Part shown: piece after piece, positions 11,991-23,084 of the stretch
How the letters are laid out: the number at the start of each line of letters is the position of its first letter
Position numbering within the stretch: position 1 is the first letter of the stretch
Source: Panax quinquefolius
Taxonomy: Eukaryota; Streptophyta; Magnoliopsida; Apiales; Araliaceae
Assembly (NCBI GenBank): GCA_020205615.1
Contig: CM035168.1
Span: forward strand, 5,398,237 to 5,462,236
Length of the DNA stretch: 64,000 nt
Direction of reading: 5' to 3'
The notes under the pieces: generated by a model
Told to the model about the DNA's origin: nothing
What the model saw: the letters and a program-made list of their open reading frames with translations, nothing else
The model's database searches: none
Made by a program: the position numbers and the translations under genes

Positions 11991-13709
11991 AATGATCTAT
12001 CTATATGGATTACCGCATGGCAGGCGAAAATCCATTTGCAGTTTCATATATTCTATTATACTCAGTTGGTTAAAGTTTTGGCTTCTATACTCCATGAAAT
12101 TAGTATAATATCCTGGATATTTGCACTTCACCCAGTATCTTTTCATGAAAATATTCTTCTGAACATTCTTGAATTTTACTCCACAAAGAAGTATCATGTT
12201 GACAATTTGGACGTTATTGATTTCTGGATAAACTAAAATTTTAAATCTTTAAAATTTATTCGTGAACTTGTTTTATCGAATTATTATGTCATTGTCATCA
12301 TCCTCATGCTTATATTGTGATGAAAGTCATCTTTGGCTTACGTGGATAGATGGACTTGGTATGATTATGACCAGGGATCATTCGGTATAATTATGACCTA
12401 TAGTGCATTGATGGACAGTTTTTGGTATGATTATGACCAGGGATTATTCGGTATAGTCATGACCATTGATGATTTAATGAATATCCTTGGCCCGTAGTGC
12501 AGGGATGACTCGATGATGTGGTTTATTTATTAAGCTGAGTCTCAGCGAAAAGTGATGAAAAACCTTTTAAATCATAGAAGATAGTAGATTTTATTCTCTA
12601 CTTGACTCTTCTAATGGATTGCTTATTCCTCTGCAGTTAAACTTGATGTCTATTGTATTTTATCAGTTTAACATTGTTGAAGGCTAATGATAATTTATTC
12701 TGCATTATCTTAGTCATAATATTTCTTACTAGGCTAGTTGAGCTCACCCTTTCTTTCACTGTTCTCTTCAGTAAATGAGAACGTAGCCGGGACTAGTCGG
12801 GGAATGGAGTGATGGTCCAAGATGGTGTATTAGTAGTCCTCACTATTCTATAAAATAGTGTGACAATAAATGTAATGAGGACTCTATTTGAGAGTGGATA
12901 TTGTCTAGAAGGCAACATTCCTGTTTAAACTCTCAGTTATGTTTTTTCATATATTACACGACGGTTGTATAATTAAGTTTGTATTTGTATTCTGTACCAT
13001 GTATTTGGCGACTCAAGATGGGTGATGTGTACCTATTTTGGGGGCGTCACAGGTGAGCTCAACTAGCCCAGTAAGAAATATTATGACTAAGATAATGCAG
13101 AATAAATTATCCTTAGCCTTCAACAATATAACAACTGATAGAATACAATAGACAACAAGTTTTATATCAACAATTGCAGCGGAATAAGCAATCCATTAGA
13201 AGAGTCAAGTAGAACATAATGTCTACTATCTCTTCTAGATTAAAATTCCATCGTTAATATTTTATTTCTGTAATACTCAACAACAGTTGTTTGTTATACC
13301 CAAGACAAAAAGAACTATCATCTCCTGTCTTCACCAAAACCACCAAAGATTATAGTTAAATCCACAATTCATATGTATAATCATGTAAATCAACAGTTTC
13401 TCCTTTCCACAAAGGCTTAATAGAACGTTTACTCAATATCCTTACCGCAAAGGCTAAAGATATTCAAATGTAATAACAATGATCATACCAATCAGTTATC
13501 TACCTTTGCACTACGGGCCAAAAATATTCAACTATAAAACCAATGGTCATGATCATACCAATCAATTGTGCAGCCGATTGCACTACTACCAAAGACATTC
13601 AACTCGTTAACTAATGGTCATGATCCTCGCTTAATCACATCATCGAATTATCCATACACTACGGGCAAGGATATTCGTTATTATCACCAGTGGTTATGAT
13701 CATGTCATA

Positions 13710-13860
13710 CACATGTCCATCTTTTCACGTAAGCCAAAGATATACAACTATAAAACCAATAATCAACAGTCCATCTATACACGTAAGCCACAGATATACA
13801 ACTATAAAACCAATAATCAACAGTCCATCTATGCACGTAAGCCAAAGATGACTTTCATCA
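13710..13860. repeat. Short tandem repeat in LTR a (about 57-bp units)
   Basis: Three units contain GCACGTAAGCCA, AGATATACAACTATAAAACC and AATAATCAACAGTCCATCT. It is equivalent to the arrays at 15390-15660 and 28745-28980. Confidence 0.65.
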
Positions 13861-14044
13861 CAATATAAGCATGAGGATGATGACAATGATATAAGCATTA
13901 ATCAACGAAATCAAGGATAAATATTAAAGACTTTAAATTTATCCAGAGTTTAAAAATATCCAAATTGTCAACATGATCTTGCTTTGTAGAGTAAAAAATT
14001 CAAGAATAATATTCATGTACCAAAAAATAATTTGGACAGAAAAG

Positions 14045-14300
14045 AAATATATTTTTTGGGTAAATAGTACCCCGTGAATAGTACTTTGGGAATAGTACCT
14101 CGTGAATAGAACTCCGGCATGAAAAGTACCCCAAATACCCGAGTGAATAATACTCGGGTGAATAGTAATTTGAGTGAATAGTAACCCGTGAATAGTAACT
14201 CGTGAATAGTACTCTGGCATGAAAAGTGCCTTGAATACCTGAGTAAATAATACTAGAGTGAATAATAAGGGTGAATAGTAACAAGTGAATAGTAACTCGC
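14045..14300. repeat. GTGAATAGTA-type short repeat in LTR a
   Basis: At least ten copies of GAATAGTA with variants such as GTGAATAGTAACTCG and GTGAATAGTACT are spaced about 12-25 bp apart. The same word is repeated at 1765-1820 (X), 40860-40900 (S3) and, inverted as ACTATTCAC, at 61485-61600 (G2 LTR). The overlapping open frames on the minus strand (13939-14478) are repeat artefacts. Confidence 0.65.
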
Positions 14301-14379
14301 AATGTAATGACGAAAATACCAAATAAAATGATATTTCATGACGAGTACAAAAGAAATGATATTTCATACGAGTATAATA

Positions 14380-14817
14380 GAATATATGAAACTGCAAATA
14401 GATTTTCATCCGCCATGCGGTAATCCACGTAGACAGATCATTTCCACAATTTAATAAAGAATGAATACGAATGATCATTCACCATGCATGTGGTAATCCA
14501 CATAGATGAAGTTATTCCAACAGTAATAATAAAGAATGGAATAATAGAAGAATTCACCATGCATGTGATGTAATCGCATGCATGTGTTATTCCAATAGAA
14601 TAATAAAGAATGGAACCAGGTCATGCGTAATCGCATGCATGTGATATTCCAAATGTAATAATAAAGAATGGAGTAACAAAGAATTTACCATGCATGCGAT
14701 AGACCGCACAGACAGGTTATTCCAACAGAATAATAAAGAATGGAACCAGGTCTAGCGTAATTCGCACAGACAGGATATTCCAACAGATTAATAAAGAATG
14801 GAATAACAGAAGAATTT
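14380..14817. repeat. Tandem hairpin array in LTR a, truncated at 14817
   Basis: About six units are present, ending abruptly at AGAATTTA. The next bases (TTGTCACAATATTTAAC) belong to position 185 of another LTR. The array is therefore cut by the deletion that also removed the start of element B. Confidence 0.7.
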
Positions 14818-15389
14818 ATTGTCACAATATTTAACAGAATAGTGAGGACTACTAATGCTATCATCTGGACCGTCACTCCGTTCCTCGACTATCCCGGTTA
14901 CGTTCTCATTTCCTGAAGAGAACAGTGAAAGAAAGGGTGAGCTCAACTAGCCTAGTAAGAAATATTATGACTGTGATAATGCAGAATAAATTATCATTAG
15001 TCTTCAACAATGTTAAACTGATAAAATACAATAGACATCAAGTTTAACTGCAGTGGAATAAGCAATCCATTAGAAGAGTCAAGTAGAGTATGATATCTAC
15101 TATCTTCTATGTTTTAAAATATTTTCATCAATTTTTATCACTGAGACTCAGCTTAATAAATAAACCACATCATCGAATCATCCCTGCAATACAGCCAAAG
15201 ATATTCATGTAATCATCAATGGTCATGATTATACCGAATAATCCCTGGTTATAATCATACCAATAACTGCCCATCAATGTACTACAAGCCAATGAGGACT
15301 TTTGCCACATCATCTATAACATTACGGGTCATGATTATACCGAATGATCCCTGGTCATAATCATACCAATAAACAGTTCATCTATGCAT

Positions 15390-15660
15390 ATAAGCCAAAG
15401 ATACTCATCAATCAATAGTTCATCTTTGCACGTAAGCCAAAGATATACAATCAGAAAAACCAATAATCAACAAATCCATCCTTGCACGTAAGCCAAAGAT
15501 ATACAAATCAGAAACCAATAATTAATAAATCTTTGCACGTAAGTCAAAGATATACAATTGTAAAATCAATAATCAACAGTCCATCTTTGCACGTAAGCTA
15601 AAGCTATACAATTGTAAAATCAATAATCAACAGTCCATCTTTGCACGTAAGCTAAAGATG
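15390..15660. repeat. 57-bp minisatellite in the left LTR of B
   Basis: About five units of TTGCACGTAAGCCAAAGATA, then CAATTGTAAAATCAATAATC, then AACAGTCCATC. The same array in the right LTR (28745-28980) has similar unit order and number, as expected for paired LTRs. Confidence 0.7.
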
Positions 15661-16529
15661 ACTTTCATCACAATATAAGCATGAGGATGATGACAATAAT
15701 ATAAGCATTAATCAAACGAAAACAAGGTTAAATATTAAAGACTTTAAATTTATCCAAATATTATCAATCACTTAATAAACTCATAATCTAATATTATTAA
15801 TATTATAACAATATTTCAATCACTTCTTAAACTTATAAATAATTTATTTCAATTATTTACACTTTATCAAATAATGCATTTAATCATTCAAAATGCCATA
15901 CTCATAAGATTTCATCACCAATGATCAAATCCTCATCAAAAATCAGATATAACCTATATAGGATTCCCAAGCCATAAAATCCTATTTTCCAATTTTGTTA
16001 CTTCACATAACATATTTAATTTCATTTACTCATAACTAGTTCATTTTCATGAAAAATACTAAATCAAATCCCAAAAAATTTCTTTTACGGGATTTAGCGT
16101 AATATAGTCCCATATTGAACGATATATTTTTTTCGAAATTTTAAAATTCATTTACTATTTTTCATATATGGCCAAAACTCGCGAATATTTAAACATTTAT
16201 CATAAATTGTACTTTTGTCCAAAAATTCCGAAATTTACAGGGTATACTCCTGTTATATACATGTACTCCCAATAAAAATTTCACCAATTTTGGAGTTAAC
16301 CACAAAGAGTTATAAGGGTTTACTTTTAAGATAGTTTTTTCCCATAAAATCCATAATTCTTAATCTATAAATCCAAAAATCGCCATTTTTGGACACAATC
16401 TAGAAAACTCATCAAATTATCATTTCAAATTTTTCTAGAATTTTTTAGGGTTAGAAAAATTATGAAACTACCCCTGGCAGAAACCCCTTTTGAATGAAAA
16501 TACTATTCATTGGAATACAAAAGGATCAT

Positions 16530-17060
16530 TCACCGTGCATGCGGTAATCCACACGTAGACAAAGTTATTCCAATGAATAATAAAGAATGGAATAACGTAA
16601 GAATTTACCATGCATGCGATGAAATCGCATGCAAGACGAGGTTATTCTCAACGTAATAATAAAGAATGGAACCAGTCATGCGTATGGCAAATGCAGAGTG
16701 AGGATATTCCAACAGAATAATAAAGAATGGAACCAGTCATGCGTAAAACCGTATGCATGTGATATTCCAACAAAATAATAAAGAATGGAACCAAGTCATG
16801 CATAAACCGTACAGATAGGATATTCTAACAGAATAGTAAAGAATGGAATAACAAAGAATTCACCATGCATGCGATGTATCAAGATGAATGAAAGTTATTC
16901 CAATGTAATAATAAAGAATGGAACCAGGTCATGCGTAAATCGCATAGACAGGATATTCCAACAGAATAATAAAGAATGGAATAACAGAAAAATTTCACCA
17001 TGTATTCGATACTTTGCATAGACAGGTTATTCCAACATAATAATAAAGAATGGAATAATA
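16530..17060. repeat. Tandem hairpin array in the left LTR of B
   Basis: About eight units. One contains a perfect 10-bp stem: TGCATGCGAT (16611-16620), loop GAA, ATCGCATGCA (16624-16633). Others have weaker or mutated inner stems. Confidence 0.7.
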
Positions 17061-17999
17061 GAAGATCTCTTCATGAATACGAAAGAAATAATACCCCTTA
17101 CCTTAGAAAGAAACTGGATACTGGAGTAGTGAGGTAGCCGACTTCTCTTCTTCTTTCTCTCTATAATTTTTCTCTATAATAATTTCTTTATAGCTTTAGT
17201 GAATTGGTGAGAAATGAAGGAAGAATGAGCTTCTTTTGCAGAAAAATATAGTTTCGATAATTGCATGTTTTGGAGATCGAAATATTACAGTACAATACCT
17301 CTAACTTTTCTTTAATTTTTAATTTAGTCCTGCAAGTATTATCAAACTTGCACCACCTCCCCTAATAGTAAATAACGTGAATCAATTGTTCAATCATGTG
17401 AATCAATAGTTATAATCATGTAAAAATATGAATTACAGTATAGTACCTCCATCTATACCTCCATTTTTAACTTAGTCATGCAAGTATTATCAATCTTGCA
17501 CCAACTCCCCTAATAGTACAAGAATGTGATTCAATAGTACACACATGTGAATAAATAGTTATATGAGCATGTGAATTAGTAGCAATTAATTGCTCATTTA
17601 TCTGATTAATTACCCGATTTATCAATATAACCCCAGACATCAATTATCATCAGAATAAATGTTGATTTTCAGTAACACTAATAATTCTAACACAATGGAA
17701 CTATCAATTTCATCTTTAATCAACACAATCTTATTCATCATTAATATTATAATTCACAATATTTAACAACCAGGTCGTTCTCAAGAAAGAGGGGGCTTTC
17801 CGATAAGGATTTCTCCTTATTGGCGTGCAATTAGATTATCTAACCTCTCCTTGACAGAACTTCTAGACATTGTCAATATTTCAAATAATAATATGAATAA
17901 CTTTGTCGTCTCAATTATTGATTTAATAATATAACATATTATACAGATGATACTGTGATAATAATTAAATCAATAATATGAGAGATATGATGCAGCAAT

Positions 18000-19868
18000 T
18001 GAAAGTAATATGCATACAAGCCAATCATGTTTGATGATAAAGCATATACTTTGTAACAATCTTATTCATTTATTAATAAAAAGTATTAATTTATTAAAGG
18101 CTTTTAATTATCTACATGATCTTTGTTTATAATATGTGATAAACCCATAGTTTTAAGCAATGCTTTTAGAATAATGATGATGATCATTCTAATGAGATCT
18201 AAATTCTTAGAAAGCTTAAAACTAAAATAGTTCCCAATCGTTGGATTACTAAATTGGGGATTAGTGAATCCGGATAGATTGGGTACATACGCTGCTTGCT
18301 CATTGGATGAGGATGATTGATCTCATGATCATTTGTGTGGAGACACTAAAGCAAGTATGTAGGTACTTATTAGAGAATAAGTTCACCGAACGTGGCTCGC
18401 TAAGGAATACCTAATGGAGTTTTATTTGCTGTCAATAGAATTCTCAGTAGTGATAGTAGTACAAGTAATCCTTGACTTGAGATCATCATAGTATTTTGTG
18501 TATGATGAGTTATACTTTGACTTATTCCTTAAGACCCTTAGGGTATATCAAAGGGTATGCTTGGGTATAATAAGTTGTACATGAAGATAATGTATGATCA
18601 ATAAAGAATCTACCACTTCTAATAAAAGAAGAGAAATGTCCTATGTGATTCGATAAATGACAATCCAGTAGAGTCCTTGGCAAAGCGTAATGAAATTAGA
18701 AAGGAGTTTCTAATTTGCATTATTTGAGTTGTGCATTTAAGAGTCGAAATACATATAATTAAATAAAATAAGACTTGATGTAATTCCACGCCTTATATTT
18801 AATTGGGACATTGTATGGTGGAAGGATTGAATTGTACGGTAACTATTTACTCAAAGGTTCTTTAATGATTAATGTTGAAATCTATATTATCTGGAAAGTC
18901 GTTGATCGCTAGGGAGGCTTATCCCTATTGTAGAATAAATATTATTTAAATAAATTAATTGTTTAATTTATTTATTTAAATAAGATTAGAATTGTTCTAA
19001 TTGATTTATTCACAACCTGGTTTAATATGGAGAACCTAAAGGGTCACACCATAAAAGGAAGAATAATTATTTAAGAAGTTAATGGCATAATCGTAATAAT
19101 ATGTTAAGTATATTTAATTTAATCTATGGTGATAGAATAAATTAAATTGCTTAATATTTATTATTTAATATTTTAGAAATATTAAATATAAATTAATAAG
19201 AGGAGTCTTATTAATATTATTACAATTATTATTATTTTAATTTCTAAAAGAGTTTAGGAATTAATTTAATATAAGTATTTCTCATTTATTCCTAATTGGA
19301 TTAGGAAGGAAAATTAGTTAAAGGAGTTTAATTAATTATCCTAATAAGATTAGGGAGCTTAATTAATTAAAAGAATTAATTAATTAAAACCCAATTCCTT
19401 AATTGTTAAGGTGGGTTGCCCACATCAATAAATAAGAGGAGTCTTATTATGGGTGGGATGGGTTGTTGATTTTTCAACATACGTAATAATTCCAATTTGT
19501 TGGGAGAGACACCCTTTCTATAGAGATAGAAAAACTAGGGTTAGCCCAACCACCCATCTTCTTGAATTTTATTCTTCCTCGGTGGATCACCTCTGAGGCC
19601 AAACATTTGGGTGGCTAACGTTGATCAAAGGAAGGAACCAAACCCGGTGGATTCAAGATTGAGCGAAAGGATTTGGAGGTGAACTTGCACGAGGCTTCGA
19701 TCTTCAAGGGTATGATTTTATTCTTTATCTTTTCGTTTAATTAATAATTATGCATAAAGGATGATCCGGGTATATGGTTTTATAAAAATTTTTAAACTCT
19801 GATTTTTTTACTCGCTTCCGCTATTTTTGCAATTTGATTGCGTTATAAAAAATTTTACAAACCTAACA
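18000..19868 (+). mobile_element. Ty1/copia element: 5' LTR
   Basis: This 1869-bp LTR begins TGAAAGTAATATG and ends CCTAACA. Its near-identical partner is at 25215-27225. It is followed after one base by a copia primer binding site. The insertion point lies within the left LTR of B. The matching empty site is visible in the right LTR at about 31396-31416 (GATGCAGCAATTATTATAG). The flanking bases are GCAAT on the left and AAGAAT on the right, so the target duplication is present but degraded. The LTR is AT-rich with several near-palindromic stretches such as TTAATTAATTAAAA. Confidence 0.92.
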
Positions 19869-19869
19869 G

Positions 19870-19882
19870 TGGTATCAGAGCC
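19870..19882 (+). promoter_or_regulatory. Copia primer binding site
   Basis: TGGTATCAGAGCC lies one base after the 5' LTR. It is the classical plant retrotransposon site complementary to the 3' end of initiator tRNA-Met, used to prime minus-strand DNA synthesis. Confidence 0.9.
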
Positions 19883-22306
19883 AAACCTTTATGCGAATTA
19901 TTAATTGTTTTAATTTGATATGTATATTGATATGTGTTTAGAACAATTTAATTGGGCATAATTTTATTGTATAAAATTTAAAAAAAAAAAAAAAAAAAAA
20001 TAATAGCGTCACGTTTTTCACCATTGATTTATGAAATTAAAAAAAAAAAAAAAAGATACTTTTTTTTTTCAAAGTTAATAGTCAAGAACATCAATCACAC
20101 ATGACAGATTCTAATGACACCAAAACCGGATATAAGTTATATATATATATATTACATCCGGCAACATTAAAAAAAAAAAAAAAAAAAAAAAAATTAATCA
20201 ATCAATAAAACTTAAAGCTAACAGGAGCTTATTTTTTTTTTTTTGAAAAGGAAAGGTTCGGATTATATTATATTATATATATATATATATAATAGTTATA
20301 TATATATATATTATTCTTAATTATTATATAATTAAAATAAAAGTTTATTTTAATTTTAAAATAAAAGGTTTATTTTAATATTAAAATATAAAGTTTTATT
20401 TTAATCTTAATAATTTTATAATTAAAATAAAAGTTTATTTTAATTTTAAAATTAAATTTCATGCTAACTAATTAGAGTTGGAATTGGATTCCATGATAAC
20501 TAATTGGAGTTGAAATTGGATTTTATTTTTCCTTAAATAAAGGAGTTTATTTAGATATGAAATAGATTTCATATTATTCAAAATAAAAGAGTTTATTTGT
20601 GAATAGGAAAGAAGAATCCATGTTTCCTTAAATAAAAGAGTTTATTTAGATATGAAATAGATTTCATATTATTCAAAATAAAAGAGTTTATTTGTGAATA
20701 GGAAAGAATATCCGTGTTTCCTTTAAATAAAAGATTTTTTTCACATGGAATTGGATTCCATAATTAATTAAAATAAAAGAGTTTATTTTAATTAAAGATT
20801 TTTTTATATATATATGGAATTGGATTCCATAATTAATTAAAATAAAGGAGTTTATTTTGATTAAAATAAAATAGTTTATTTTATTCAAAATTGGATAAAT
20901 TAAAATAAAATAGTTTTATTTTGATTTAAATTTGGATTAAAATAAAGGAGTTTATTTTGATTCAAAATTAGATTTTATACTAACTAAATTTGCCCATTAA
21001 ATGATATCAATATATATATTAAATGTTTATTATTCATAAGATGAATGTTATTTATTGATGCGTATGGTGATGTGTATGATAATAAATGGGATTGATTATG
21101 GACTATCGACCAATGCGATTGGATTTTATTTTAGTTGGATGCATGAAAGTATGGGTTTTATTAAATGGGGTCTCACAGTACTCGCCTTCTCTAATTTTTC
21201 TTAATGTAAATTCTATCTCCTCCTATGTACTTCCCTCGATCACGATCAAGGTTTCTATTTATTTTAAATAGTTTTGTAATAGGAATAGTTAGAATTAATT
21301 TTTTGAAAAATTGGAGATCAAGGAGCAAGGAGCGCTTGAAGACCCGTTTGTAATAGAGCCCGGGTTTAAATGTAATAGTTATATTTAAATATTATTTCTT
21401 GCACCCCTAGGGTTTGACCTTTTGGTTCACTTGGTGGCTCTAGTGAACCAAACTAGAATAAAAGTCCATAATCAATCCGGGTAGAATATAGTATTCTATA
21501 TGTGCATGCTTATTCTATATATATTATATATTATGCAAACATGCTTCGCATGTTAATTAATATACGCGTATTTATATATATATATGCATGCTGCGCAAAA
21601 ACAAGATGAGACAAATTAATAACAAATCCTCAATTTTTTATATTAAGTCCTAAGCGCTCAAAGATATTTGGAATATCGAACGTCGCCTTCTAGCATGATA
21701 AAATTAATAGAGTATTAAATATTTAATATGAGTTTGTTGTGTCACCACAAGGCAAGTATTAAGTATTTAAGATGTTAATTTATCACATTTGATGCTTATA
21801 AAGAAAATTGAACAATATTATTTTGTTGTGTCACCACAAGGATGATATTTTTCTTTTTGAATATATGGAGTGCTAGGTTGGACTTAACTTGGATAATTTT
21901 GATTCGGATGTGCCACCACTGATCAAAATAATCTAAGAGGCAAAATACAAGGAGTTGCATAGTTGATGTAATTGACAAAAGTTGTCTACCTATTTATTTA
22001 TATATAGTTTGTTGTGTCACCACAAGGCTATATACATTTGAAATGGGATCCTTATTCTCACTAGCAAATCTTTAATTAGATTTTGCCAACTATATAAGTG
22101 AGGTAATATAGTTTGAAAAAAATAGTGGAGATACCAATTTAAAACAAGACCTAAATTATTTTGGTAATTAATAAAAGAATGTATGTTAAAATGTTGTTAA
22201 TTACAAATTCATTTACGTAATTTTACAATGTCAAAAATTACTATCAACGCAAAGCATATTAGATGCTAAATTAATCGGAATCAATTAAACGGATTGGTTA
22301 AGGAAT
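19883..22306 (+). other. Copia 5' leader: AT-rich, poly-A tracts, tandem repeats, three copies of a short hairpin motif
   Basis: No reading frame is recognisable. Long A tracts occur at about 19980-20000, 20040-20054 and 20169-20193, and TA repeats near 20144-20320. A 95-bp unit repeats from 20531 and 20626 with a decayed third copy near 20719. The motif TTTGTTGTGTCACCACAAGG occurs three times (21733-21752, 21822-21841, 22008-22027). Its core TTGTG-TCAC-CACAA can fold. The leader is unusually long for a copia element, which suggests expansion by repeats or loss of a former 5' coding part. Confidence 0.7.
20531..20720. repeat. 95-bp tandem repeat in the copia leader
   Basis: There are two nearly identical copies starting CCTTAAATAAA at 20531 and 20626, and a partial third from about 20719. 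Each contains ATGAAATAGATTTCATATTA, which includes the inverted repeat ATGAAAT-AG-ATTTCAT. Confidence 0.75.
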
Positions 22307-23010
22307 TTGAGAATAGTTCTCATAGTGAAAAAGCTATCTTATGTCCTTAATACGCCTATCCTCGCAGAATGGTTGCGAGATAATGCCTCCGAGGAAGACA
22401 TTGCTACTTTTAGAAAGTGGCAAGATGATGCACAATTGGCTCAATGCATCATGCTCGCATCCATGAGTAACAAGCTTCAAATCGACTGAAACTATGGATA
22501 CTCCTACTATATTCCCGCACATCAAGTAGTTGATGGTGAGGAAAAGTAGGGGCGATAGATATCGATATCTAAGAGAGCTCTTCCGATCTAGAATGGCCAA
22601 GGCACTACAAAGATAAAACACATGTCCTAATGATAATCAATTTGATTGATCAATTAGGACAACGGGTTTTGTCATGGATGGAGAGTTGAGCCAAGATTTG
22701 ATCTTGCACTCACTCCCTTTACTCCTTTCACAATTGTTGTGAATTTTTCATATGAACAAGCTAGATATCGACTTCATTTGATTTGCTTAACATGTTGAAA
22801 ATGTTGAGAGTCACTTTCCAACCAAGAAAGATCAAGTCTTCTTGGTAGGGGCCAAAGGATCTTCCGAAAAGAAGAACGATTCAAAGAAGGTAAATAGAAA
22901 GGCGTAAACAAAGGATAATAAGAACAAAATCGATATGGATGGCAAAGGCGTTTGCTTCCACCGCAATAAGCCCGGACAATGGAAAGAAATCTATGAGAAG
23001 CATCTTGCAG
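22307..23010 (+). pseudogene. Copia gag remnant with degraded zinc knuckle
   Basis: The sequence at 22320-22486 translates to a copia gag-like stretch (residues such as LAEWLRDNASEEDIATFRKW and MLASMSNKLQ), then a TGA. Downstream pieces in the same or shifted frame recall the gag C-terminus (FPTKKDQVFLVGAKGSS at about 22818-22868). The zinc knuckle follows from 22953 (CFHRNKPGQWKEI). Its CCHC pattern is lost: Cys2 is Arg, His is Gln, and the last Cys is Ile. Gag would package RNA into virus-like particles in the cytoplasm; this copy cannot encode it because of stops and frame changes. Confidence 0.8.
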
Positions 23011-23084
23011 AGGCTAACCAAAGAAGCTTAGTGAAGTTTCTTCATAATACAATTTTGTTCATGATTGAAATAAATTTTCTTTAA

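Larger units (their letters stand above)
10115..13051 (+). mobile_element. Solo gypsy LTR S2 with target duplication GGTGA
   Basis: This is a complete 2937-bp LTR from TGTGAGACCCCGG to GGGGGCGTCACA. It is flanked by GGTGA at 10110-10114 and 13052-13056. It is inserted head-on (opposite strand) in LTR a, and removing it restores the usual AAGGGTGAGCTCAACT of that LTR. It carries a TATA box at 11292-11300, a GAG|GTAAGG donor-like site at 11432, and one of the cleanest hairpin arrays (11520-11990). The conserved block lies near 10670-10750. No internal region remains. Confidence 0.93.

Noticed and set aside
13939..14478. A 179-codon minus-strand open frame
   Set aside because: It runs over the GTGAATAGTA repeat and the hairpin array; the peptide is a translation of the repeat words and overlaps a second open frame (14000-14302).
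20144..20320. TA-rich microsatellite as a possible replication origin or matrix attachment region
   Set aside because: Simple TA repeats are common in AT-rich plant DNA, and the sequence gives no specific support.
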